Positions 27,098 through 36,049 of a stretch of 64,000 bases of DNA are shown here, piece after piece. The notes under the pieces are model-generated. The model was not told the origin of the DNA. It saw only the letters and a list, made by a program, of their open reading frames with translations, and did not search any database. Within the stretch, counting starts at the first letter, position 1. Each line of letters begins with the position of its first letter. Both the position numbers and the translations under genes were made by a program. This DNA is from Hyphomicrobiales bacterium (lineage in GTDB: Bacteria > Pseudomonadota > Alphaproteobacteria > Rhizobiales > Rhizobiaceae): positions 36,101-100,100 of the forward strand of contig UBNQ01000012.1 of assembly GCA_900466875.1 (NCBI GenBank). The letters are read 5' to 3'.

Positions 27098-28609
27098 TCA
27101 GACCTCGCCCAGAAAGGCCTTCAGGGTTTTGCGTACCCCGTGGCTCATCAGGCTCGACACATGTTTGATGACCTCGGCGCGGAAATGCGCGTTGGCCGGA
27201 AGCACGTCTCCGAAAATTTCGCGAATGCCGAAAAGCGCATCGGCCAACCTGGCGGCGTCGTTGCCGGCGCCTCTGGCGATCGCCGTCAATCGCTCGGCAT
27301 GCGGATCGGTCACGATGTAATCCTGGCCAAGCTCGTTCCGGCCCGACAGAAACCTCATCCATGCCGCAACGGTAAGCGGGATGACCTTCGGGTTCCGGCC
27401 GGTAGAATAGAGCTCGGCAGCGGCTTCCAGCACACGAGGCGGAAGCTTCTGCGATCCATCCCAGGAGATTTGTAAGGCCAGATGGCGCACGCCCGTATTG
27501 CGGAAACGCGTTTCAAGATCATGCGTGTAGGCCGCGACATCGGTTCCCGGCACCGGCGGCAGGGTGCGGATCAAATCCTCGTCCCACAGATGGCGGATCA
27601 CTCTGGGCAGATGCTCGTCCATCATCGCGTCGGCAATGGTCTCGATCCCGGCGATTACGGAGAGATATGCCAGCGTGGAATGGGAGCCATTGAGGCAGCG
27701 CAGCTTCATCAACTCGTAGGGAAGAACATTCTCCGTCATGATGGCGCCGGCCGTTTCCCAATCCGGCCTGCCCAGCGGAAAGTGATCCTCGACCACCCAT
27801 TGGCGAAAAGGCTCGCTGACGACCGGCCAGGCATCGATGAGCCCCAGGCTCTCGGCAACTTTCTCCCGATCGCTGTCCTGCGTGGCAGGCGTGATCCGGT
27901 CCACCATCGTGCACGGGAAGGCAACGGTTTCGCTGATGAACCGTCCCAGTTCTTCATCGCGAAGGGTGGCGAAGCGGGTGACAACGTTGCGCGCCTTGAT
28001 GCCGTTCTGCGCAAGGTTATCGCAAACGAGAACGGTGAAGGGCGCCTGCCCGGCCTCACGCCGCAGGCGAAGCGCTTCGGTCAGGAAACCGGGTACGCTG
28101 CGCGGATCGGTCGGGTTGGCGAGATCGGCAACAATTGCCGGATGTTTTTCGTCGAGATTGCCGGTCGCAGCGTCCAGGCAATATCCTTTTTCGGTAACCG
28201 TCAGCGTCACGATCCGGATCTCGGGCCTGCAGAGCAGCTCGAAAACCTGGGATTTTTGATCGGGCGCCACCATGATGTCGAGGACGGAACCGATGACACG
28301 CAGCGTATCCGTGTCATTGTCTCGGATGAGCAGCGTGTAAAGTCCGTCCTGCGGCTTCAGGGCGTCACGCATGGCGGGTGACATGAGGCATATTCCGACA
28401 ACACCCCAGTCCGTCGCCCCATTCTGCAGGACGTCATCGGTGTAGACCATCGCATGCGCCCGGCAGAATGAGCCAAGACCGATATGGGCGATGCCTGCGG
28501 AAATTGTCTTGCGATCATATCCGGGACGCTCGATTGCAGCGGGAAGATCGGCCAGCGCGGCATTTCCCAGGCGCTTCGGGGCGGCATCTTTCCTCAAACT
28601 GATAGTCAT
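27098..28609 (-). CDS. uxuB: Fructuronate reductase / mannitol-dehydrogenase-family protein
   Basis: NAD-dependent reduction of D-fructuronate to D-mannonate, feeding UxuA. The 503 residues have the family's N-terminal Rossmann motif I-A-H-I-G-L-G-S-F-C-R-A-H, C-D-N-L in the middle, and K-L-R-x-L-N-G-S-H-S, the mannitol-dehydrogenase-family catalytic region with its Lys and Asn. It is the first gene of uxuB-uxuA-gntR-uxaA. The same family includes mannitol and tagaturonate reductases. No separate uxaB is present in the window, so this enzyme might serve both uronate branches; that is inference. Confidence 0.92.
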   Translation of the reverse strand: MTISLRKDAAPKRLGNAALADLPAAIERPGYDRKTISAGIAHIGLGSFCRAHAMVYTDDVLQNGATDWGVVGICLMSPAMRDALKPQDGLYTLLIRDNDTDTLRVIGSVLDIMVAPDQKSQVFELLCRPEIRIVTLTVTEKGYCLDAATGNLDEKHPAIVADLANPTDPRSVPGFLTEALRLRREAGQAPFTVLVCDNLAQNGIKARNVVTRFATLRDEELGRFISETVAFPCTMVDRITPATQDSDREKVAESLGLIDAWPVVSEPFRQWVVEDHFPLGRPDWETAGAIMTENVLPYELMKLRCLNGSHSTLAYLSVIAGIETIADAMMDEHLPRVIRHLWDEDLIRTLPPVPGTDVAAYTHDLETRFRNTGVRHLALQISWDGSQKLPPRVLEAAAELYSTGRNPKVIPLTVAAWMRFLSGRNELGQDYIVTDPHAERLTAIARGAGNDAARLADALFGIREIFGDVLPANAHFRAEVIKHVSSLMSHGVRKTLKAFLGEV

Positions 28610-29586
28610 GAAAAATCCTCGGTAATCTCATAAGGATCTGCGGACAGTAAATCTTGCCGTCACATACTTCCGCAGTCCTTGCGGGCGCAGTAAAGCTTCG
28701 GGTTTCCAATCCTAAAAAATACACGCATTGCGCGCAATCATGATCACGGACATATCCGCCGATAACACCGACATACGCCTGTCCGCTTCGGCATTCGATT
28801 GTTGAATGACGGGGCCACGGGGATCAGCGCCCAGTGTGAGGAAGCTACAGTCGCGATTGCTTCCAGCTTCGTCGGTCACCTCCCATGTCAACCACATCGG
28901 ATATTCCCGGGTCGACCGCCACACTTGGGCTTCCTTGCGTTGCCGAATTCGACATTCCAGGCTTTTCCGTGGTCTTGCTCGCAGCAGGTCCTTTCCTCTC
29001 AAGCTGCCCTGCAATCTACGTATACTACCATATGGGTGACGTTGAATAGCCAAATTCAACAAAAGCGTGCGACATTTTGGAACGCACTTAAAAATTGACA
29101 ATCTTCATGTCTAATAAAATAGCCTATATATAACAGTATATTAAATCGCTTAAATTTATGACTGAGTCTCACCATCGGTAAATTTGATGCCGAAAACCTC
29201 ACCGAGTGGCTTGAGCCCGACTCCCGGTGATTCTGCGAGCCGATCAGATCACGTAGCGATCGGATGTCCTCTCGGAGGCATCGTAAACACCGACAAATCC
29301 GTCACACAGTCTCGGGAAAAGCTGCGACACCTTCGACTTGGCATAGCAAGACCCTGCGACAATTTCGCACACCCAGTTCACAATAGTTCCGAATTTTGTG
29401 ATTTCTCCGACATCGCCATTGGGGATTTTATGGCCATGATTCAATGCGCATTTCGCCCGAAATCGACCGAAACCGAAATAGACGAATATCAAGAAATTCA
29501 ACTTTCGACTTGCCGCGCAGAGATCATTGACATCCCGATTGACAGCAATCTAGCGTTGATGTCGTCGAAAGGAGGTCGGCTCCCCA
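28610..29586. other. 977-bp gap between divergent uxuB and uxaC, AT-rich in its right half
   Basis: This is the longest gap in the window. It must hold the uxuB and uxaC promoters, but these need only a part of it. Short open frames exist (28712-29101 minus, 29184-29609 plus) but have no recognisable product and poor codon character. From about 29085 to 29170 the sequence is strikingly AT-rich compared with its surroundings. It could be a decayed gene or a remnant of acquired DNA. A clear AAAGGAGGT ribosome site for uxaC is at its right end. Confidence 0.5.
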
Positions 29587-30996
29587 ATGAAATCACTTAT
29601 ACATTCTGACGTTTTATTTCCGGCCGAAAACAGTATTCGCTCTATTGCTCAAGCACTTTACAAGACGGTTTCGGATCTTCCGATCATCAGTCCCCACGGT
29701 CATACCGATCCCAAATGGTATGCCCTGGATGAACCTTTTCCGGATCCGGCCCAGCTTCTGATCGTTCCCGATCATTACATCTTTCGAATGCTTTTCAGTC
29801 AGGGCATCCGCCTCGAGGACCTCGGCGTACGCCGCCTCGATGGGACAGCCGTCGAAACCGATGGTCGCCGGATCTGGCGGCTTTTTGCTGAAAACTACTA
29901 CCTGTTCCGCGGTACGCCGACGCGGCAGTGGATGGATTTTGTCCTCTCCAATCTGTTTGGCATCGAAGAACCGCTCACTGCCAAGACTGCGGACAAGACC
30001 TATGACCTGATCGCCGAAAAGCTGCGCCTGCCGGAATACCGGCCGCGTGCACTGTTCAAGCGCTTCAACATCGAAGTCATCGCAACGACCGAGGGCGCAC
30101 TCGACGACCTTCGTTGGCACAAGGCGATCCGCGAGAGCGGCTGGGATGGACGCGTGGTGACGGCCTATCGGCCGGATGCCGTTGTCGATCCCGATTTCGA
30201 AGGTTTTGCCGCCAATCTCGACCAGCTGGGCGACATGACGGGCGAAGACACCGGCTCCTGGACGGGATATCTCGCGGCACATCGAAAACGCCGCGCGTAT
30301 TTCAAGTCCTTCGGCGCGACGTCGTCGGACCACGGCCATGCGACGGCCGATACGGCCAACCTGTCGGATGCGGAAGCCGCCGCACTGTTCAACCGGATAC
30401 GGGCCGGCAAGTCGGGTCTGGATGATCACAAGCTGTTCCGCGGCCAGATGCTGACGGAGATGGCGAAGATGAGCCTGGACGACGGGCTGGTCCTGCAGAT
30501 CCATCCGGGTTCAAGGCGCAATCATTCGCCAACCGTGTTCGCCAACCATGGCCGCGACATGGGCTTCGATATTCCGGGTCGCACCGACTATGTCAGCGCC
30601 CTGAAACCGTTGCTGGATGCGGTTGGCGCGGAACGCGACCTGACCGTCGTGCTCTTCACCCTCGACGAAACGTCCTATGCCCGCGAACTCGCTCCGCTGG
30701 CGGGGGCCTATCCGGCACTCCGGCTCGGACCGGCATGGTGGTTCCATGACAGTCCGGAAGGCATGCGGCGTTTCCGCGAGATGACGACCGAAACGGCCGG
30801 TTTCTACAACACGGTCGGCTTCAATGACGATACGCGCGCCTTCCCGTCCATACCGGCGCGCCACGACGTTGCTCGACGGGTCGATTGCGCATTTTTGGCG
30901 CGACTTGTCAGCGAACACAGGCTCAGGGAGGAAGAAGCTTTCGACCTGGCCAGGGAGCTTGCCTATACGCTCGCGAAAAAGGCGTATCGGCTCTGA
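29587..30996 (+). CDS. uxaC: Glucuronate isomerase
   Basis: Isomerises D-glucuronate to fructuronate and D-galacturonate to tagaturonate, the entry step for both uronates. The 469 residues match the family length (about 470). Diagnostic motifs are S-P-H-G-H-T-D near residue 35, R-Q-W-M-D, F-N-I-E-V-I-A-T-T-E, L-Q-I-H-P-G-S-R-R-N-H and F-N-D-D-T-R-A-F. The start is set by a strong AAAGGAGGT site. It reads towards the TRAP transporter genes, divergent from uxuB, and an intercistronic hairpin (31048-31080) lies between it and dctP. Confidence 0.97.
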   Translation: MKSLIHSDVLFPAENSIRSIAQALYKTVSDLPIISPHGHTDPKWYALDEPFPDPAQLLIVPDHYIFRMLFSQGIRLEDLGVRRLDGTAVETDGRRIWRLFAENYYLFRGTPTRQWMDFVLSNLFGIEEPLTAKTADKTYDLIAEKLRLPEYRPRALFKRFNIEVIATTEGALDDLRWHKAIRESGWDGRVVTAYRPDAVVDPDFEGFAANLDQLGDMTGEDTGSWTGYLAAHRKRRAYFKSFGATSSDHGHATADTANLSDAEAAALFNRIRAGKSGLDDHKLFRGQMLTEMAKMSLDDGLVLQIHPGSRRNHSPTVFANHGRDMGFDIPGRTDYVSALKPLLDAVGAERDLTVVLFTLDETSYARELAPLAGAYPALRLGPAWWFHDSPEGMRRFREMTTETAGFYNTVGFNDDTRAFPSIPARHDVARRVDCAFLARLVSEHRLREEEAFDLARELAYTLAKKAYRL

Positions 30997-31047
30997 ACGA
31001 CGCCTAGGCGTCAACTGAACGAGACTATCGCAATCAGCTATCGGCAA

Positions 31048-31080
31048 GCCGGGAACGGGTGATCATCATCCATTCCCGGC
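31048..31080 (+). promoter_or_regulatory. Hairpin between uxaC and the TRAP transporter genes
   Basis: GCCGGGAA (31048-31055) pairs with TTCCCGGC (31073-31080), and pairing continues inward with one mismatch and a wobble. No T-run follows, so it is more likely an mRNA-processing or stability element, or a weak attenuator, than a full terminator. Confidence 0.5.
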
Positions 31081-31138
31081 ACCGATGGCGGCTGGCCCGA
31101 TCTCTGGTTCAAGCAACTATCAATTGGAGGAAATACGA

Positions 31139-32125
31139 ATGAAACGAACTTTCAAGTCGATCCGCACGATGCTTCTGGCTGCCGGCGCAGCAGGTGTTCT
31201 GCTCGCATCTCCGGCCATGTCGCGCGATTTCAGATCTGCCGACATCCACCCGAATGACTATCCGACGGTCCAGGGCGCCATGTACATGGGCAAGATCCTG
31301 TCCGAGCGCACGAATGGTCGCCTCGGCGTCAAGGTCTTCCCGAACGGCGCACTGGGTGACGAACGCGGCACGATCGAACAGCTGCGTATCGGCGGCCTCG
31401 ACATGCTGCGCATCAGCGCCGCCGTGGTCAACAACATGGTGCCGGAAACCATCGTCATCTCGCTGCCGTTCATCTTCCGCTCCACGGCGCATGAACGCGC
31501 TGTCCTCGATGGTCCGGTCGGCGAAGACGTGCTCAAGGCGCTGGAAAAGCAGGGCATGATTGGCCTCGCCTTCTACGACAGCGGCGCGCGCTCGATGTAC
31601 ACCAAGAAGCCGATCAAGACGCTTGCAGACCTTCACAACATGAAGATCCGCGTCCAGCAGTCCGACATGTTCGTTGCCATGGTTCAGGCTCTCGGTGCCA
31701 ACGCAACACCGATGCCGATGGGCGAAGTTTATACCGGTCTGAAAACCGGTATCATCGATGCCGCCGAGAACAACTATCCGTCCTATGAATCGTCGCACCA
31801 CTACGAAGCAGCCAAATATTTCACCCGCACCGAACATGCCATGGTGCCGGAACTGCTGCTCTTCTCCAAGCCGCTCTGGGACAAGCTGCCTCCGGAAGAC
31901 CAGGCTTTGATCCGCAAGGCCGCCAAGGACTCCGTTGTCGAGCAGCGCCGCCTGTGGGACGAACGTGAGTTGAAGTCCAGGGAAATCGTTGAAAAGGCCG
32001 GTAGCATCATCGGTGACGTCAACGACAAGCAGGAATTCATCGACGCCATGAAGCCTGTTTATGCCCAGTTCGCCAAGACTCCTGAGCTGCAGGATCTCAT
32101 CAAGCGGATCCAGGAAACGAAATAA
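31139..32125 (+). CDS. TRAP transporter substrate-binding protein (DctP type)
   Basis: The periplasmic receptor of a TRAP transporter, 328 residues, with a clear signal peptide (positive start, hydrophobic stretch, S-P-A-M-S near residue 29). The DctP signature M-K-I-R-V-Q-Q with the carboxylate-binding Arg, and G-L-K-T-G-I-I-D-A-A-E-N-N, are visible. Its place between uxaC and the cupin gene indicates a hexuronate (glucuronate or galacturonate) as cargo. The start at 31139 is set by TTGGAGGA and by the signal peptide; the longer frame beginning at 31085 is not credible. A 156-bp gap precedes dctQ. Confidence 0.93.
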   Translation: MKRTFKSIRTMLLAAGAAGVLLASPAMSRDFRSADIHPNDYPTVQGAMYMGKILSERTNGRLGVKVFPNGALGDERGTIEQLRIGGLDMLRISAAVVNNMVPETIVISLPFIFRSTAHERAVLDGPVGEDVLKALEKQGMIGLAFYDSGARSMYTKKPIKTLADLHNMKIRVQQSDMFVAMVQALGANATPMPMGEVYTGLKTGIIDAAENNYPSYESSHHYEAAKYFTRTEHAMVPELLLFSKPLWDKLPPEDQALIRKAAKDSVVEQRRLWDERELKSREIVEKAGSIIGDVNDKQEFIDAMKPVYAQFAKTPELQDLIKRIQETK

Positions 32126-32281
32126 ACGACGATGGAAGCAGCTCCGGACCGGGGCTGCTTCTCCTCCTGCAGCCTGCTCGCCGGATATGAGGCGCCAGGC
32201 ACTACGAACCTCAAGACACCGTGCATTATACGCTCTGAAAACCGAGCCCGGTTTTCGTGCGGGTGCGCCCGGGGGATAATA

Positions 32282-32821
32282 ATGAATACTCACAGCAAAT
32301 CTGAAGCCGCTCATCCACCCGCGATGACGGGACTGCTCACGAGCATCAACGCACCACTCGCCAAGATCGGTATGATCCTGGCAATTTCTGGCCTGCTGAC
32401 GCTTGTGGCCGTCGTTTTTTACCAGGTCTTCGGCCGTTACGTGCTGAACGATTCACCCAGCTGGACGGAAAACCTGGCAATCGTCCTCATTCTCTACGTC
32501 ACCATGATCGGCGCTGCCGTCGGCGTGCGCGATGCGGGTCACATTGCTCTCGACTCGCTCACCGTTCTCCTACCGCAATACATGCAACGTTATGTGGAAC
32601 TGGTTATCTACATCGCCATCTGCCTGTTCGGCGCCGCCATGGCCTATAACGGCTGGGTCCTCGGCTGGTCGGTTGCTCCCTACCTGATGCCCAATCTCCA
32701 CGTGACAGAGGCCGTGCGTTACATTCCGCTCGCAGTCTCGGGCGTCCTTATCATCATGTTTTCAATCGAACATATCATAGCCATTTTCCGTAAGGCGGAG
32801 GTTGTACCGTCATGGCACTGA
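32282..32821 (+). CDS. TRAP transporter small membrane subunit (DctQ type)
   Basis: The small four-helix integral membrane subunit that joins receptor and channel subunits. It has 179 residues, with four hydrophobic segments and the family's F-G-R-Y-V-L-N-D-S-P-S-W-T-E motif after the first. I chose the ATG at 32282 because GGGGGAT precedes it and the longer frame adds a Cys/Arg-rich leader unlike the family. Its end overlaps the dctM start by 10 bp, which shows tight translational coupling. Confidence 0.93.
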   Translation: MNTHSKSEAAHPPAMTGLLTSINAPLAKIGMILAISGLLTLVAVVFYQVFGRYVLNDSPSWTENLAIVLILYVTMIGAAVGVRDAGHIALDSLTVLLPQYMQRYVELVIYIAICLFGAAMAYNGWVLGWSVAPYLMPNLHVTEAVRYIPLAVSGVLIIMFSIEHIIAIFRKAEVVPSWH

Positions 32822-34095
32822 CCATTCTTTGTATCACTTTTGTCGGCTTCCTCGTTGCGGGGATCCCTGTCGCATTCGCGATCGGCCTGTCGGCGCTTTG
32901 CACCATTCTTTATGAAGGTCTTCCGATCGCCGTCGGCTTCCAGCAGATGATGGCGGGCATGAATGTCTTTTCATTTCTCGCCATTCCTTTCTTTATTTTC
33001 TCCGGTGAATTGATGCTGCATGGCGGCGTTGCCGACAAGATCGTCAATGCAGCCAAGGCCATGGTCGGCCATGTTCGCGGCGGCCTCGGCATGTCGAACG
33101 TCGTTGCCTGCACCCTCTTCGGTGGTGTCGCCGGCTCCCCCGTTGCCGACGTATCGGCCATGGGCGCCGTCATGATCCCGATGATGAAAAAGGAAGGCTA
33201 CGACGCCGACTACGCGGTCAACGTGACGACGCATGCTGCTCTCGTCGGCGCTCTGATGCCGACCAGCCACAACATGATCATCTACGCGCTGGCCGCCAGC
33301 GGCAAGGCATCCATCGGTGCCTTGATCGCCGCCGGCATCATGCCCGCCCTGCTTCTGATGGTCTGCAACCTCGGTGCGGCCTATTACGTCGCCAGAAAGC
33401 GTGGTTATCCGGCCGGAACTTTCCCCGGCTGGCACATCGTCATGCGCTCGCTGGCTGCAGCTGCACCCGGCATGCTGATCGTGGTCATCATTCTCGGCGG
33501 TATCGTTTCGGGTATCTTCACTGCAACGGAATCCGCGTCCATCGCCGTGATCTACACGGTGCTTCTCACTTTCTTCATCTATCGCACGATGACCTGGGAA
33601 GCATTCCTGGCGGCAGCCGCCAAGACGGTCAAGACGACGGGTATCGTCCTGCTGCTGATCGGCGTATCGACAATGTTCCAATATCTCATGGGTCTTTACG
33701 GCGTTGCCGATATGACCGGTGAACTGATGGGGCAGATTACGACCAACCCGATCCTCATCTTCCTGATGATCAACATCATCCTGTTCCTGCTCGGCACGTT
33801 CATGGATATGGCCTCGACGATCCTGATCTGCACCCCGATCTTCCTGCCGATCGCCATGCAATACGGCATGGACCCGGTCCAGTTCGGCATGGTCATGCTG
33901 CTCAACTGCGCACTTGGCCTCAACACGCCGCCGGTCGGCACCACGCAGTTCATCGGCTGCGCCATTGGTGAAATCTCGGTCGGCGAGGTGATGAAGTCCA
34001 TTCTGCCCTTCTACAGCGCGCTGTTCCTTGCCATGGCATTGGTTACCTATGTGCCGATGTTCTCCATGTGGCTGCCACGCCTGCTGATGCACTAA
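32812..34095 (+). CDS. TRAP transporter large membrane subunit (DctM type)
   Basis: The channel-forming subunit of the sodium-driven TRAP transporter, 427 residues with about 12 membrane segments. Motifs typical of DctM are visible: F-F-I-F-S-G-E-L-M, G-G-V-A-G-S-P-V-A-D-V-S-A-M-G, P-T-S-H-N-M, and L-G-L-N-T-P-P-V-G-T-T-Q near the end. It overlaps dctQ and ends just before a strong terminator, closing the uxaC-dctPQM unit. Confidence 0.96.
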   Translation: MALTILCITFVGFLVAGIPVAFAIGLSALCTILYEGLPIAVGFQQMMAGMNVFSFLAIPFFIFSGELMLHGGVADKIVNAAKAMVGHVRGGLGMSNVVACTLFGGVAGSPVADVSAMGAVMIPMMKKEGYDADYAVNVTTHAALVGALMPTSHNMIIYALAASGKASIGALIAAGIMPALLLMVCNLGAAYYVARKRGYPAGTFPGWHIVMRSLAAAAPGMLIVVIILGGIVSGIFTATESASIAVIYTVLLTFFIYRTMTWEAFLAAAAKTVKTTGIVLLLIGVSTMFQYLMGLYGVADMTGELMGQITTNPILIFLMINIILFLLGTFMDMASTILICTPIFLPIAMQYGMDPVQFGMVMLLNCALGLNTPPVGTTQFIGCAIGEISVGEVMKSILPFYSALFLAMALVTYVPMFSMWLPRLLMH

Positions 34096-34123
34096 AAGCA
34101 GCAGCCAGAAGCACAAAGATCAG

Positions 34124-34149
34124 GCGCCCGGCTTCGGCCGGGCGCTTTT
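34124..34149 (+). terminator. Terminator after the TRAP transporter genes
   Basis: A perfect 9-bp GC stem (34124-34132 with 34137-34145) with a TTCG tetraloop is followed at once by TTTT. It lies 29 bp after the dctM stop. Confidence 0.92.
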
Positions 34150-34210
34150 GCGTTCGTGAACGCTTCGACCGACGCGCCCACCTGAATACGGATCGCCCGC
34201 GGAAACGCAA

Positions 34211-34241
34211 AAAGCCGGCCGCATCCTTTGCGACCGGCTTT
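34211..34241 (-). terminator. Terminator after the cupin gene
   Basis: A 13-bp stem with one mismatch joins 34211-34223 to 34229-34241 with a 5-nt loop. On the minus strand it is followed by TTGCGTTT. It ends the cupin transcript and sits tail to tail with the TRAP terminator. Confidence 0.75.
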
Positions 34242-34276
34242 CATGCAGTTCGGCCGCGATCGCGACCTGAAAAGAG

Positions 34277-34615
34277 TTATTTCAGGAATTCAGCCCTATG
34301 CGGGTTGAAAACGTCGATCAGGCGACCAGCCTCAAGCGCCTTGACGCCATGAACCAGATCCGGCGGCACGATAAAGCTGCCCCCCTTGTTGAGCGTTTCC
34401 GTCCGACCGTCGATCGTGACCTCGAAACTGCCCTCTGCGACATAGCTTGCCTGGATATGCGGATGGGAATGTTTTGCGCCGATCGCATCCTTTTCGAATA
34501 CGACCTCCACCATCATCATCTCCGGCAGATAGGTCATGATGCGACGCGTGACGCCGGGTTCGGGATTGACCCATTCAGCGCCATCCGCCGAAACAAAAAG
34601 ATCGCTTGCTGCCAT
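34277..34615 (-). CDS. kdgF: KdgF-type cupin protein
   Basis: A small single-domain cupin, 112 residues. The metal site is visible as His49, His51 and Gln55 in H-S-H-P-H-I-Q plus His89 in V-H-G, the pattern of KdgF. KdgF catalyses conversion of unsaturated galacturonate from pectin or alginate oligomers to a linear ketouronate. Placement beside uronate genes supports this call. A GAGGACAGG ribosome site precedes it. It has its own terminator on the minus strand (34211-34241). A general sugar-binding cupin is the alternative. Confidence 0.8.
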   Translation of the reverse strand: MAASDLFVSADGAEWVNPEPGVTRRIMTYLPEMMMVEVVFEKDAIGAKHSHPHIQASYVAEGSFEVTIDGRTETLNKGGSFIVPPDLVHGVKALEAGRLIDVFNPHRAEFLK

Positions 34616-34947
34616 AACCTGTCCTCACCTGAAATTCGTTGATGCCTCGGGATATGACATATAGCCAGATCGGCAACAACCACTACCCTGAGAAGAACTG
34701 TCAAAAGACAAGCTATTGTTTTTGATCAGCTTCCTTTGCCCAATGCCGCACGCGCGGCAACGTCATTTTCGTCGCAGATGATGTGCGACACGTATAGCAA
34801 ACGCGCGCTCCTGGTTCGGACGGTACCCTGCTGGCATATGTCTTGCCTAATATTTTTCGGCATGTCGCAATCGCCGCTTGTCCGCGACAATTTGGCATGA
34901 AATGCTGTCTTTAGTTGCAATGACGAGCAACGAAATGTGAGGCGTGC
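34616..34947. other. 332-bp divergent promoter region between the cupin gene and potA
   Basis: No gene seen. An 11-bp palindrome, ATATG-A-CATAT (34652-34662), lies 37 bp upstream of the cupin start and could be part of an operator or of a -10 region; I found no second copy in the hexuronate promoters. Upstream of potA the only ribosome-site-like sequence is GTGAGG before the TTG start. Confidence 0.4.
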
Positions 34948-36045
34948 TTGAGAAAACAGCAGGAACTTGCAATTGAAGTCAGGGGCGTCGGCCGTGTCTA
35001 CGGCGACGGCGCAGGCCAGGTCACCGCTCTCAGCAATATCTTTCTGAATATCCGACAGAACGAGTTCTTCACGCTTCTTGGGCCATCGGGCTGTGGCAAG
35101 ACCACGCTGTTGCGCCTGATTGCCGGTTTCGACTTCCCGACCGACGGCGAAATCCTGCTTTACGGCGAGAACATCGCACCGCTGCCGCCCTTCAAGCGCC
35201 CGGTCAACACCGTCTTCCAGAACTATGCCCTCTTCCCGCATATGACGGTCGCCCAAAATATCGGCTTCGGGCTGGAGATGCTCGGCCGGCCGAAACAGGA
35301 AATCACCGCCCGCGTCGAGGAAATGCTCGCTCTCGTGCATATGGAGGCGATGCGCAACCGCAAGGTCATGCAGATTTCCGGTGGCCAGCAGCAGCGCGTG
35401 GCGCTCGCCCGCGCTCTCGCTCCCAAACCGAAAGTGCTGCTGCTCGACGAACCGCTCTCGGCGTTGGACTACAAGCTGCGCAAGGAAATGCAGGTCGAAT
35501 TGAAGCGGGTACAGGCGGAAACCGGCATCACCTTCATCTTCGTCACCCACGATCAGGACGAGGCGCTCGCCATGTCTGACCGGATCGCCGTCATGTCCCA
35601 TGGCGAAGTCCGGCAGGTTGGCGCGCCTTGGGAAATCTACGATCGCCCGGCGGAGCGTTTCGTCGCGGATTTCATCGGAGAAACGAACTTTTTGACCGCA
35701 GATGTTATCTCCATAGACGGTCAGAGAACGACAGTCCGACTTTCCAACGGCAGCATGCTGGATGCAACCTACCCCGCAGACATCACGCCGGAAGGCAAGG
35801 TGACGATCGTCATCCGGCCTGAACACGCGCAACTCGCCGCGCCATCGAAGGCGGCGTTACTTGCCGGCCAGATCGAGGATTTGACCTATCTCGGCACGGA
35901 CACCCATATCCGGGTCAGGCTTCCCGATACCTCGATTTTCACGATCCGGCAGCAGAACAGCCGTGTCGGGCCGATCGGCTTTTCCGCTGGCGACGCCGTT
36001 GCGCTGACCATCAGCGAAAACGCAGCCCAGATCCTTAAGGATTGA
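34948..36045 (+). CDS. potA: Spermidine/putrescine-type ABC transporter ATP-binding protein
   Basis: The ATPase of a polyamine-class ABC importer, 365 residues. Walker A is G-P-S-G-C-G-K-T-T, the signature is I-S-G-G-Q-Q-Q-R-V-A-L-A-R-A-L and Walker B is V-L-L-L-D-E-P-L-S-A-L-D. A C-terminal TOBE domain (about 280-360) is present with V-I-R-P-E-H. No in-frame ATG precedes the conserved region, so the TTG at 34948 is the likely start. The order A-B-C-D with tiny gaps is the usual pot operon. The true cargo may be another amine or amide, given the hydrolases that follow. Confidence 0.93.
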   Translation: MRKQQELAIEVRGVGRVYGDGAGQVTALSNIFLNIRQNEFFTLLGPSGCGKTTLLRLIAGFDFPTDGEILLYGENIAPLPPFKRPVNTVFQNYALFPHMTVAQNIGFGLEMLGRPKQEITARVEEMLALVHMEAMRNRKVMQISGGQQQRVALARALAPKPKVLLLDEPLSALDYKLRKEMQVELKRVQAETGITFIFVTHDQDEALAMSDRIAVMSHGEVRQVGAPWEIYDRPAERFVADFIGETNFLTADVISIDGQRTTVRLSNGSMLDATYPADITPEGKVTIVIRPEHAQLAAPSKAALLAGQIEDLTYLGTDTHIRVRLPDTSIFTIRQQNSRVGPIGFSAGDAVALTISENAAQILKD

Positions 36046-36049
36046 AACT

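Noticed and set aside
29184..29609. A 141-codon frame before uxaC
   Set aside because: It runs into the uxaC start and past its ribosome site, shows no recognisable motif and has low coding character; kept only as part of the described gap.
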